From positions 310,001 through 374,000 of the forward strand of contig NZ_JACFXV010000043.1 in the NCBI RefSeq assembly GCF_014050225.1: a stretch of DNA of 64,000 nt. The letters are read 5' to 3'. Positions 1-7,625 of the stretch are shown in pieces. Numbering within the stretch: position 1 is the stretch's first letter; each line of letters begins with the position of its first letter. The translations under genes were made by a program, and so were the position numbers. The stretch is from Stappia albiluteola. GTDB taxonomy: Bacteria; Pseudomonadota; Alphaproteobacteria; Rhizobiales; Stappiaceae. The notes under the pieces were generated by a model that did not search any database, was not told where the DNA came from, and saw only the letters and a program-made list of their open reading frames with translations.

Positions 1-585
1 CGCGAACAGGCCGTCACTGTCGACGAGGGCCAACTCATGCTTGCGGATGCCGAGATCGTCGAAATGTATGCCGAGAATGGCGGCTTCGGCGGGCTTGGCG
101 CGCTGCTCGCCGAGGCCGGTACGCCGATGCGCGAGGTTACGCTCGACGTGATCGGGGAGGACAACGCGGATATCTACTGGGAGCGTTCGGACCGGTTCGA
201 CACGGCGATCGATTTCCGCTTCACCCAGCCGGCGCAAGATGCCTTCGCCCGCGTGCTCGAAGCCTGGATCCGGCATTTCCTTGGGGTGGAGGTGCGGGTG
301 CAGCCGCAGCGCTCCATTCGCGACGAGCGCTGGTCCTGGCATGTCGGCCTCGATGCGGAATCGACGCGTATCCTGAACGCGCTCTACGAGGGCAAGCCGG
401 TTGGCGAGGAAGACCTGTTCCGCGTCGTGGCCCTGTTCCGCCTCGACTTCGAAAATCCCGGCGACATGCGCGACGAACTGCGCGGTAAGGCCGTCTGGAT
501 GGCGCTCGCCATGGGGCCGGATCAGGTCGTACGGATGAAGCCGCAGAACCTGCTCACCAATCTGCCGGTAAAGCGGCGCAACTGA
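1..585 (+). CDS. DUF6352 family protein, C-terminal part (gene cut by window start)
   Basis: The reading frame is open from the first base, so the gene begins upstream. An internal ATG at 37 is unlikely to be the true start. The visible 194 residues resemble the C-terminal half of DUF6352 proteins, which I recall as about 330 residues long. Recognisable stretches are EMYAENGGFGGLG, YWERSDRFDT, LEAWIRHFLGVEV, RDERWSWHVGLDAE and the ending KPQNLLTNLP. The protein is cytoplasmic, with no signal peptide or membrane segment in the visible part. The molecular function is unknown. The family is typically found beside formate dehydrogenase genes and the DUF3305/DUF3306/4Fe-4S set, members of which occur at 7.3-11.0 kb here. 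A role in formate dehydrogenase maturation or use is inferred from that context only. Confidence 0.75.
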   Translation, partial: REQAVTVDEGQLMLADAEIVEMYAENGGFGGLGALLAEAGTPMREVTLDVIGEDNADIYWERSDRFDTAIDFRFTQPAQDAFARVLEAWIRHFLGVEVRVQPQRSIRDERWSWHVGLDAESTRILNALYEGKPVGEEDLFRVVALFRLDFENPGDMRDELRGKAVWMALAMGPDQVVRMKPQNLLTNLPVKRRN

Positions 586-709
586 TCGCAACGCATGGCA
601 GCTTCCCGCAGTTAGCGCTTGCGGCCACGGCGGGCGCGGCCTAAAGCGAAGGACCCTGATCGCTGCGCCCCGCATTGCCGGCCGAGCGCCGCCCCTTCCG
701 GAACCTGTC

Positions 710-1660
710 ATGGACCTTCGCGAGAATACGCGCGCCGTCGTGGCGATGATGGCTGCAATGCTGGCCTTCATCGCCAACGATTCCATCGTCAAGCTGATCG
801 CCGATCGTCTGCCGCTCGGCGAGATCATGTTCGTGCGTGGCTGCATGGCGATCGTCATCGTGCTGGCGATCGCCCATTTCACCGACCAGCTGCGCGAATT
901 CCGCCACATCGTTCACTGGACGGTGCCGACGCGCGCCTTCGGCGAAGTGGCGGCGACGGTGCTCTATCTCACGGCGCTGTTCAACATGCCGATCGCCAAC
1001 GCGACGGCGATCCTGCAGGCCCTGCCGCTGATGGTGACGGCCGGTGCCGCGATCTTTCTCGGCATGCCGGTCGGCTGGCGCCGCTGGACGGCGATCGCCA
1101 TCGGCTTTGCCGGTGTGCTGCTGATCGTCCGCCCGGGTGTCGCAGGCTTCAACCTCTATTCGCTGGTCGCGCTGTTCGGCGTTGTTTTCATGGCGATGCG
1201 CGACCTCGTCACCCGCGGCATGCCGAAGGTGGTCCCGACGCTCGGCGTGACCCTGGCCACGCTTGTCGGCGTGGCGCTCACGGGTCTCGCGCTGTCCGCC
1301 ACAGAAACCTGGATCATGCCGCCGGCGAGCGATCTGGCGCTGCTTGCCTTCGCGGCAGTCTCGATCAATATCGGCTTCGTCTGCCTGATCTTTTCCATGC
1401 GCACCGGCGACGTGACCTTCGTCGCGCCGTTCCGTTATTCGATGATCGTCTGGGCGATCCTGCTCGGCTATGCCGTGTGGGGCGACGTGCCGGATGCTTT
1501 GACGCTGGCGGGCACCTTCGTCGTCGTTGCCAGTGGCATCTACAGTTTCTTCCGGGAGCGCAGCCTGGCGCTGGCCGGCACCCGGCCCGTCCCCAGTCAC
1601 GGCACGGGCAGGCCAATGGAGCCGAGCGCCGTGGTTGTGGAAGGAGACGAGACGACCTGA
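710..1660 (+). CDS. DMT superfamily exporter (EamA domains), tandem copy 1
   Basis: This 316-residue inner-membrane protein has about ten hydrophobic segments in two EamA-type halves, the usual layout of 10-TM drug/metabolite transporters. The ATG at 710 begins with a short hydrophilic stretch (MDLRENTRA) directly before the first membrane segment. It is a clear paralogue of the next gene: both share RLPLGEIMF, NATAILQ, LPLMVTAGAA, VGWRRW, RDLVTR, APFRYS and a VWGxVPDA motif near the end. The C-terminal tail is hydrophilic. The substrate cannot be read from sequence; relatives export amino acids, purines or other metabolites. About 240 bases separate it from copy 2, so the two may have separate promoters. 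Confidence 0.85.
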   Translation: MDLRENTRAVVAMMAAMLAFIANDSIVKLIADRLPLGEIMFVRGCMAIVIVLAIAHFTDQLREFRHIVHWTVPTRAFGEVAATVLYLTALFNMPIANATAILQALPLMVTAGAAIFLGMPVGWRRWTAIAIGFAGVLLIVRPGVAGFNLYSLVALFGVVFMAMRDLVTRGMPKVVPTLGVTLATLVGVALTGLALSATETWIMPPASDLALLAFAAVSINIGFVCLIFSMRTGDVTFVAPFRYSMIVWAILLGYAVWGDVPDALTLAGTFVVVASGIYSFFRERSLALAGTRPVPSHGTGRPMEPSAVVVEGDETT

Positions 1661-1679
1661 CGCCGCTTTCGTCGGCCGC

Positions 1680-1709
1680 TTGCTAAAAATCATACAAATA
1701 TGATAGCAA
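1680..1709. promoter_or_regulatory. AT-rich inverted repeat between the two DMT genes (candidate operator)
   Basis: ATCATA and TATGAT form perfect arms around a CAAA centre (1689-1704). They are flanked by TTGCT (1680-1684) and AGCAA (1705-1709), which are also complementary, with four unpaired A bases on the left only. It lies 20 bases after the stop of DMT copy 1 and about 195 bases before copy 2. With no GC stem or T run it looks more like a protein-binding site than a terminator. The binding protein is unknown. Confidence 0.4.
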
Positions 1710-1903
1710 TGGCTTTGCAATCCATCGGCGATTGCAGCCTTGCCTGTCCAATTTCCTCAGCTTTCCCAAACCCTGGCCTATGAGGTCGTGTTTCGCCTCA
1801 TGCCACCGTCGGCGGGAAGCTGAGGCTCTTTTTCTCAGGCGTTTCATTCCCGCCCTGGCGCTTGGCCCCATCGCGGTATGAACCTGCTCATCGAGGGGTA
1901 GCG

Positions 1904-2836
1904 GTGTTGCTGCAGGACAATGGCCGTGCGGCGGTTGCGGTCATGCTTTCCATGCTGGTGGGGATCGTCAACGATACCTGCGTGAAGCTTGTCGCGAGCC
2001 GCCTGCCGCTTGGCGAGATCATGTTTCTCCGTGGCATTCTGGCCCTGGCGCTCGTGTTCGCCTATTGCATGGCCACCGGCGCGTTTCGCCATTTCTCCGG
2101 CCTCCGGCATCGATTGGTGATCGTGCGTGTCGCGGCGGAAGTGGGGGCCGCACTGCTCTATCTGCCGGCGTTGTTTCGCCTGCCGCTCGCCAATGCGACG
2201 GCGATCCTCCAGTCGTTGCCGCTGATGGTGACGGCGGGGGCGGCCCTGTTTCTGGGGGCGCCGGTCGGCTGGCGCCGCTGGCTCGCCATCGCGCTCGGCT
2301 TTACCGGCGTGCTGATCATCGCACGGCCCGGACTGGAGGGGTTCAATATCTGGGCGCTCGTGGCGCTTGCCGGCGTTGCCTGCGCGGCGCTGCGGGATCT
2401 GGTCACGCGGTCGCTGCCTGCCGGAATATCGTCGTTCGGGATCACGGTGCTCACCCTTGTTGGCATATGTGCCGCCGGGCTCGGCCTCACCTCCGTCGAG
2501 GACTGGGTGATGCCGACACGGCGGGAACTCGTCCTTCTTCTTGCCGCCGCCGTCTTTTTCAACGGGGCGTTCCTGCTGATGATCTTTGCCATGCGCACGG
2601 GCGAGATCGCCGTTGTCGCGCCGTTCCGCTATTCGATCATCGTCTGGGCGATTGGCCTCGGCTTCGTCGTCTGGGGGGAGGTGCCGGACGCCTTCACGCT
2701 GCTGGGCGCTGCCGTCATCGTGGCGACGGGCATCTACAGCTTCCTGCGCGAGCGCAAACTCGCACGCAGGCCCGATCTGGCCTCCGGCCCGACCCGGATA
2801 CTGCCCGCCTCAGGCCAACATCAGCCAGAGGCCTGA
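1904..2836 (+). CDS. DMT superfamily exporter (EamA domains), tandem copy 2
   Basis: This 310-residue ten-TM EamA transporter is a paralogue of the gene at 710. I chose GTG 1904: it follows a GAGGGG ribosome-binding site (about 1893-1898) and gives an N-terminus (MLLQDNGRAAVAVM) aligned with that of copy 1. An in-frame TTG at 1862 would only add a charged extension. The paired motifs NATAILQSLPLMVTAGAA and APFRYSIIVWA are retained. The last 27 bases overlap the 3' end of the convergent DUF2182 gene. The substrate is unknown, and divergence from copy 1 suggests they no longer have the same specificity. Confidence 0.85.
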   Translation: MLLQDNGRAAVAVMLSMLVGIVNDTCVKLVASRLPLGEIMFLRGILALALVFAYCMATGAFRHFSGLRHRLVIVRVAAEVGAALLYLPALFRLPLANATAILQSLPLMVTAGAALFLGAPVGWRRWLAIALGFTGVLIIARPGLEGFNIWALVALAGVACAALRDLVTRSLPAGISSFGITVLTLVGICAAGLGLTSVEDWVMPTRRELVLLLAAAVFFNGAFLLMIFAMRTGEIAVVAPFRYSIIVWAIGLGFVVWGEVPDAFTLLGAAVIVATGIYSFLRERKLARRPDLASGPTRILPASGQHQPEA

Positions 2837-3637
2837 TACGAGGAAAACCACGCCTGCGAGGCGCGAGATCGCCTCACCCCGGGGCAGCAGCTTTTCGAGC
2901 AGCACAAGGATCGCAAGCCCGGCGATCCAGACCAGGTTCATGATACCGCCGACGAAAAGCAAGGCCATCAGCAAGAGGCAGCAGCCGAGACAGTAAAGCC
3001 CGTGCGTCAGGCCCATGCGAAACGCGCCGGCGGTACCACGGCGATAGTGACGGGCGAGAAACACGGCCGGCGCGCGGCAATGCCGCAGGCATGCCTGCTT
3101 GAAGGGGGAAAACTGGTAGGCGCCGGCCATGATCAGAAAGGCGCCGGAAAACTGCCGGTCGATGCTCCACATCAGCATGGCATGCACGAGCCCGGCAAGT
3201 TCCAGCGCCCATTGCAGGCCCGTCGCGACCACGCTGAAGACGAGCCAGGCTGCCAGATATCCGCAGAAAAAAGCGAAGGTCGGCGCGGCCGCGGTTTCCA
3301 GCTTGCCACGACCAGCCTCGTGGCGATGCGCCGTGCCGTAGAGCAGCACCATGGGCGCAGCACTCGGCGTCATCATGGCGATCATCATCACCCACCACAT
3401 GACGACCATGGTCACGGCGTAGGCGAGCGTCCAGTCGGTCACCATCGACGGACGTTCCGGCGGTGGGAACGACCATGTGGTCATGGCGGTGACGCTCATG
3501 CCGGTGCCGGCGCCCATCAGCAGCCACCACCACGACAAGCCCGTGATCAGCACCAGGCCGGTCACCGTAACCATCTGATCTCGAAGCAGTATCCGCTCCG
3601 TCAGCGTCCTGCCGCCGGGTTCGGGTTGCTCTGCCAT
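2810..3637 (-). CDS. DUF2182 integral membrane protein (predicted metal-binding)
   Basis: A 275-residue polytopic membrane protein of the DUF2182 family. About six or seven hydrophobic segments are visible, the first near residues 22-41. Family features include the Met-rich stretch MVVMWWVMMIAMMTPSAAPM, followed by a CLRHCRAP cysteine/histidine motif and LYCLGCCLLLM. Met, Cys and His placed in and beside membrane segments suggest metal (perhaps copper) or thiol chemistry, but no function is established that I know of. It is the downstream gene of a two-gene unit: the DUF1326 gene stops at 3647, nine bases before this ATG. The two families commonly occur as neighbours. Its 3' end overlaps the convergent DMT gene by 27 bases. 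Confidence 0.85.
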   Translation of the reverse strand: MAEQPEPGGRTLTERILLRDQMVTVTGLVLITGLSWWWLLMGAGTGMSVTAMTTWSFPPPERPSMVTDWTLAYAVTMVVMWWVMMIAMMTPSAAPMVLLYGTAHRHEAGRGKLETAAAPTFAFFCGYLAAWLVFSVVATGLQWALELAGLVHAMLMWSIDRQFSGAFLIMAGAYQFSPFKQACLRHCRAPAVFLARHYRRGTAGAFRMGLTHGLYCLGCCLLLMALLFVGGIMNLVWIAGLAILVLLEKLLPRGEAISRLAGVVFLVSGLWLMLA

Positions 3638-3646
3638 CCTGTCGCC

Positions 3647-4288
3647 TCAGACGCTGCGGTGGCGGACGACCCCGTGATTGTTGAGATGCAGGTGGGCGAA
3701 TTGCGCGTAGCTGTTCTCCAATGTGAAGGCGACAGGCCCCTTCGCCGTGCTGCTGCCGGATCCGACCTCGGCGATCTCATATTCGAAGCCATGCGGCAGG
3801 TCGATGCGTACGCGATGCTCGGCTCCTGTCACCGGATTGCGAATAGGTTGGCCGGTACTGTCGACGACATTTGCAACCTTGTAGCGGCCACGACGGCCCT
3901 CGACGTCGACCTCGAAGGCGATCGGCGCGAAGACCGGATCGTAGACCGTCTCCATCGTCGACGCGAACACCGAAAAGACAGTCGCCATCGGATCGGTGTC
4001 CTCGCCGGACATGATCTTCAGCACAGCTTCCCGCTGCTGCGGGCTCGCCGCCTCGTCGACGAAGGGCTGGCAGCGCCCGTGCCCCATATGGATCGGGCCG
4101 GGCCAGGCGAATACGCCGCCGAATCTCACGCCCTTCAGGTCTACATCGCCGTAATGCCCTTCCGTGATCTCCTGGCAGACGACAGCCTGACAGTGACCGT
4201 GGGTAGGCAGCGCGTTGAACTGGCAGGGGCAGCCATAGGCGCAGTTGCAGTTCGCGAACTCGGTGGTGCGGATTTCCCATGGCGTCAT
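3647..4288 (-). CDS. DUF1326 domain protein with N-terminal cysteine motif
   Basis: A 213-residue soluble protein. I chose ATG 4288 (MTPWEIRTTEFANC), preceded by AGGAAGGA about seven bases upstream; an ATG at 4324 would add twelve residues. The family hallmark is the N-terminal CNCAYGCPCQFN motif (residues about 15-26), whose four cysteines look suited to metal or disulfide chemistry. Further blocks are GHCQAV, GVFAWPGPIHMGHG and the C-terminal ENSYAQFAHLHLNNHG, which carries several His. No signal peptide is seen, so it is predicted cytoplasmic. It is co-transcribed with DUF2182 downstream and divergent from the Bcr/CflA transporter. The function is unknown. Confidence 0.85.
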   Translation of the reverse strand: MTPWEIRTTEFANCNCAYGCPCQFNALPTHGHCQAVVCQEITEGHYGDVDLKGVRFGGVFAWPGPIHMGHGRCQPFVDEAASPQQREAVLKIMSGEDTDPMATVFSVFASTMETVYDPVFAPIAFEVDVEGRRGRYKVANVVDSTGQPIRNPVTGAEHRVRIDLPHGFEYEIAEVGSGSSTAKGPVAFTLENSYAQFAHLHLNNHGVVRHRSV

Positions 4289-4640
4289 TGCGGAGTCCTT
4301 CCTCATGAAGTTGAAGGTCTGCATGGCCGATAATGTAAATGTAGTACAAAAGTACTTATCTCGTAAGACGTTATCTTACTAAAATTTTGCGAGTTCCCAT
4401 ATTTGTATTCAGGAAGGTTTTGGCGAAAATTTCTCGCTTTTCTGCATCGAAACGATAGGTGCGTGAGCTGTTCTCTATCCGGATGAACGATCCCGCCGTC
4501 CGGATATTCAGGCAACGATTGCCAGGCGCGGTTCGCAGGGAGCACCCGGCCAGGCCCTTCGGGTAACCGGCGGATGCGGGCGCGTGCTTGCCGCCGCAAT
4601 TGGGCTTGCCGCACCGGCCTGCGGGTCCAATATAGGCGCC
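4289..4640. promoter_or_regulatory. Divergent intergenic region with two adjacent inverted repeats
   Basis: This is the promoter region between the DUF1326 gene (minus) and the Bcr/CflA gene (plus). Two short perfect inverted repeats lie about 55 bases upstream of the DUF1326 start: AGTAC-AAAA-GTACT (4343-4356) and GTAAGA-CGTTA-TCTTAC (4363-4379), in a locally AT-rich stretch. The GTAC-N4-GTAC form resembles sites used by HxlR/MarR-like regulators, but that is an analogy only. The rest of the gap (about 4400-4640) shows no gene or clear signal. Confidence 0.4.
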
Positions 4641-5858
4641 ATGACAAACAATGCCTTAGCGCCGGCATTCGACCGGCGGCCATCCCTTGCCATCCTCGTG
4701 ATTGTCTCCGCCGTCAATCCCCTGGCTATGAACATCTACCTGCCGTCGATGCCGACGCTGGTCGGCACCTTCGACACCACGCTCGCGCAGGCGCAGCTGA
4801 CGCTTTCGCTTTATCTCGCGGCGGTCGCGGTCGCCCAGATCGGTATCGGGCCGCTGTCGGATCGCTTCGGCCGCCGGCCCGTGCTGTTGTGGGGACTGGC
4901 AATCTTCGTGGTGGGCAGCCTGATCTGCGCCTATGCGGGGTCGCTCGCTGCATTTCTGGTCGGCAGGCTGTTGCAGGCCGCCGGCGGCTGTACGGGCATC
5001 GTGCTCGGACGCGCTATCGTGCGCGACATGTACGACCGCCAGCAATCGGCCAGCATGATCGGCTACGTCACCATGGGCATGGCGGTCGCGCCGATGGTCG
5101 GGCCTGCGGTCGGCGGAGCGATCGATCAGGCGTTCGGCCTGACGGCGATTTCGCTGGCCATGGTCGCGGTCGGACTGGTCGTGCTGGTCGCGGCGATCGC
5201 CGACCTGCACGAGACCAACAGGACGCGGATCCCCGCCGGCATCGGCGCGCTGTGGCGGAGCTATCGCACGCTGATGGCGATCCCGGCCTTCTGGGCCTAT
5301 GCGCTGACGGCTGCCTTCACCTCCGCCGTATTCTTCGCCTTTCTCGGCGGCGGGCCGTTTGTCGCTGCGGAAATCCTCAGGATGACGCCCTCCGAATACG
5401 GCCTCTATTTCATGTTCGTCGCCATAGGCTACATCGTCGGCAACTGGATTTCGGGCCGCTATTCGGCGATGGCCGGCGTCGCGATGATGATCCTTGCCGG
5501 AAATCTGGTGCTGCTCATGGCGATCGGGCTCATCGGCCTGCTGTTCTCCGCCGGCTTCCTGCATCCCCTGTCGCTGTTCGGTCCGGTCTTCTTCGTCGGC
5601 CTTGCCAATGGCATCTGCCTGCCGAGTTCGATTGCCGGCGCCGTCAGCATCCGGCCGGAACTCGCGGGAGCGGCATCGGGTCTTGCCGGCAGCCTGCAAA
5701 TCGGCTTCGGCGCCATCACATCGGCGCTCGTCGGCTGGCTGCTTTCCGGGGTATTGTGGCCGGGGACCGTCTGGCCCGTCATCATGATGATGGCGATCAT
5801 GGCCGTGCTGACGCTGATCAGCGGCATGGCGGCACGGCTGGTCGATCCTGATGCCTGA
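4641..5858 (+). CDS. Bcr/CflA family multidrug efflux MFS transporter
   Basis: A 405-residue major facilitator protein with twelve predicted membrane segments. The MFS motif A is visible as GPLSDRFGRRPVLL after TM2. The N-terminal NPLAMNIYLPSMPTL and the later YVTMGMAVAPMVGPAVGG stretch (antiporter motif C region) are characteristic of the Bcr/CflA drug:H+ antiporter subfamily. I chose ATG 4641 (MTNNALAPAF); an upstream in-frame ATG at 4584 would add a non-conserved Ala/Cys-rich stretch. The physiological substrate is unknown; relatives act on bicyclomycin, chloramphenicol, sulfonamides or cysteine. Only 22 bases separate it from the multicopper oxidase, so co-transcription is likely. Confidence 0.88.
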   Translation: MTNNALAPAFDRRPSLAILVIVSAVNPLAMNIYLPSMPTLVGTFDTTLAQAQLTLSLYLAAVAVAQIGIGPLSDRFGRRPVLLWGLAIFVVGSLICAYAGSLAAFLVGRLLQAAGGCTGIVLGRAIVRDMYDRQQSASMIGYVTMGMAVAPMVGPAVGGAIDQAFGLTAISLAMVAVGLVVLVAAIADLHETNRTRIPAGIGALWRSYRTLMAIPAFWAYALTAAFTSAVFFAFLGGGPFVAAEILRMTPSEYGLYFMFVAIGYIVGNWISGRYSAMAGVAMMILAGNLVLLMAIGLIGLLFSAGFLHPLSLFGPVFFVGLANGICLPSSIAGAVSIRPELAGAASGLAGSLQIGFGAITSALVGWLLSGVLWPGTVWPVIMMMAIMAVLTLISGMAARLVDPDA

Positions 5859-5880
5859 CATCGAATTTAGGAGTGTTTGA

Positions 5881-7302
5881 ATGAAACCGTTCCGGTCGCT
5901 GCCGGTGGACCGCAGGGCGTTTCTTGGCGGTTGCGGCGCCATGCTCGCTACCTCGTTGCTCCCGCGCGCCGGCGTTGCCGGAGGCACGCCGGTGACGATT
6001 ACGGCGCGGCCGGGGCAGGCGTCGCTGCTGGAGGATGGCGGACCGCTTGCCGATATCTGGGGCTATGACGGCGGCGTGCCCGGTCCCGCGCTGCGCATGC
6101 GGCAGGGCGAGACGCTGTCTGTCCTCTTCCGCAATGACCTGCCGCAGCCATCCACGATCCACTGGCACGGCATCCGTATCGACAATGCCTATGACGGCGT
6201 TGCCGGGCTGACGCAGGAGGCCGTGCCACCGGGCGAGACGTTCGAATATCGCATCACCGCACCCGACGCCGGCACCTACTGGTATCACCCGCACAATCGC
6301 TCCTGGGAACAGCTGGCCCGCGGCCTCTATGGCGTCCTCGTCGTCGAGGAGCCGGGCGCGAAGGCCTATGACCGCGAGCAGGTGCTGGTCTTCGACGACT
6401 GGCGCCTTGGCGAGGACGGACGGATCGACGAGGCGACATTCGGCAACATGCACGACTGGAGCCATCACGGCAGGCTCGGCAACGTGCTGACTGTCAACGC
6501 CGCGCCCTATTTCACGGCACCGGGAAGGCCGGGCGAGCGGCTTCGCCTGCGTATCCTGAACACGGCGAACGCCCGCGTTCTCTCCCTGCGTTTCGCCGGT
6601 TTGTCGCCTCGGGTGATCGCCCTCGACGGCCAGCCGGTCGAGCCCCATGCGCTGAATGCGGACACGCTCGTCATCGCGCCGGCCCAGCGGGCGGACCTGA
6701 TCGTCGACATTCCCCTCGGCGGCGGCCGCTTTCCCATCGAGGAAGTCAGCCTACAGCCCTATGCGGCAGCGGAAATCGTGGCGGCGGGCGAGGCCATCGT
6801 TCGCATTGCGCCTCTGCCGGAAGACATAGGGCTACCGGCCAACCCCCTGCCGGCTCACCTTGCCATGAACGACGCGCTGCCGGTCGAACTGCTGATGCAG
6901 GGCGGGGCCATGGGCTCGCTGCGCGAGGGCAAGTTCCACGGCAGGATGATGGATATTCGCGAGCTGGTGCAAAACGGCATGGCCTGGACCTTCAACGGCA
7001 CCGCCGGCAGCCATCACGATCCGGCGCTGTTTTCCGCGCCGCGCGGACGGACGGTGCATATGCCGATCGTCAATGACACCAACTGGCAGCATGCGATCCA
7101 TATTCACGGCCATCATTTCAGGGTGCTGTCGCGCGACGGCAAGCCCGAAGCGGCGCCGGTCTGGCGGGATACGGTTCTTACCGAACCGGGAGAACGCGTC
7201 GAGATCGCGTTCGTCGCCGACAATCCGGGCAAATGGATGATCCATTGCCACATGCTGGAGCATCAGGCGGCCGGCATGGGCGCGTGGTTCGAGGTTGCCT
7301 GA
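5881..7302 (+). CDS. Multicopper oxidase with Tat signal
   Basis: A 473-residue periplasmic multicopper oxidase of the CueO/laccase-like type. The N-terminus carries a twin-arginine signal (VDRRAFLGG, then a hydrophobic stretch ending near residue 34), fitting export of a folded copper protein. Copper ligands are visible in order: HWHG, YHPHN, HAIHIHGHHF and the terminal HCHMLEHQAAGM. The last provides the type-1 Cys, His and axial Met and the trinuclear His-Cys-His. It likely oxidises Cu(I) or phenolic substrates with O2. It follows the Bcr/CflA gene by 22 bases and is convergent with DUF5076. The FALG-type Met-rich insert of E. coli CueO is not evident. Confidence 0.9.
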   Translation: MKPFRSLPVDRRAFLGGCGAMLATSLLPRAGVAGGTPVTITARPGQASLLEDGGPLADIWGYDGGVPGPALRMRQGETLSVLFRNDLPQPSTIHWHGIRIDNAYDGVAGLTQEAVPPGETFEYRITAPDAGTYWYHPHNRSWEQLARGLYGVLVVEEPGAKAYDREQVLVFDDWRLGEDGRIDEATFGNMHDWSHHGRLGNVLTVNAAPYFTAPGRPGERLRLRILNTANARVLSLRFAGLSPRVIALDGQPVEPHALNADTLVIAPAQRADLIVDIPLGGGRFPIEEVSLQPYAAAEIVAAGEAIVRIAPLPEDIGLPANPLPAHLAMNDALPVELLMQGGAMGSLREGKFHGRMMDIRELVQNGMAWTFNGTAGSHHDPALFSAPRGRTVHMPIVNDTNWQHAIHIHGHHFRVLSRDGKPEAAPVWRDTVLTEPGERVEIAFVADNPGKWMIHCHMLEHQAAGMGAWFEVA

Positions 7303-7340
7303 CGAGGCCGGACGGCCACACGCCTTGCGGAACCCGGGCT

Positions 7341-7622
7341 TCAGCCAAGTTCGGGATCGGCAAGGTGCTGGCGAAGCATGTCGCGATAGTCGTTGACCAT
7401 CGCCTCCACGAATTCCTCGTGATTGTCGACCTCCAGCACAGCCTTGGCGACATGCGCATTGTAGCGTGCCGCGGCCCACAGGAAGGCCATGTGCAGGTCG
7501 GTGGCGGGCACCTTGCGGTTCTCCCGGTTCGCGAGGTCGATGAAGCGGCCGGCCAGCTCCAGGAATACCTTGGTGTCGATCTCGCCCCCGGCGCGGGCGG
7601 CCCGCCGCTCTTTCCGGTTCAT
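7341..7622 (-). CDS. DUF5076 domain protein
   Basis: A 93-residue soluble protein with a basic N-terminus (MNRKERRAARAGG) and a helical body containing ELAGRFIDLANRENRKV, HMAFLWAAARYNAHVAKA and a C-terminal EAMVNDYRDMLRQHL. This matches my memory of DUF5076, a small alphaproteobacterial family of unknown function. It starts three bases after the stop of the polyferredoxin gene, so it is the second gene of that transcript, which ties it to the same redox function. No membrane segment or metal motif is present. Confidence 0.7.
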   Translation of the reverse strand: MNRKERRAARAGGEIDTKVFLELAGRFIDLANRENRKVPATDLHMAFLWAAARYNAHVAKAVLEVDNHEEFVEAMVNDYRDMLRQHLADPELG

Positions 7623-7625
7623 CCC

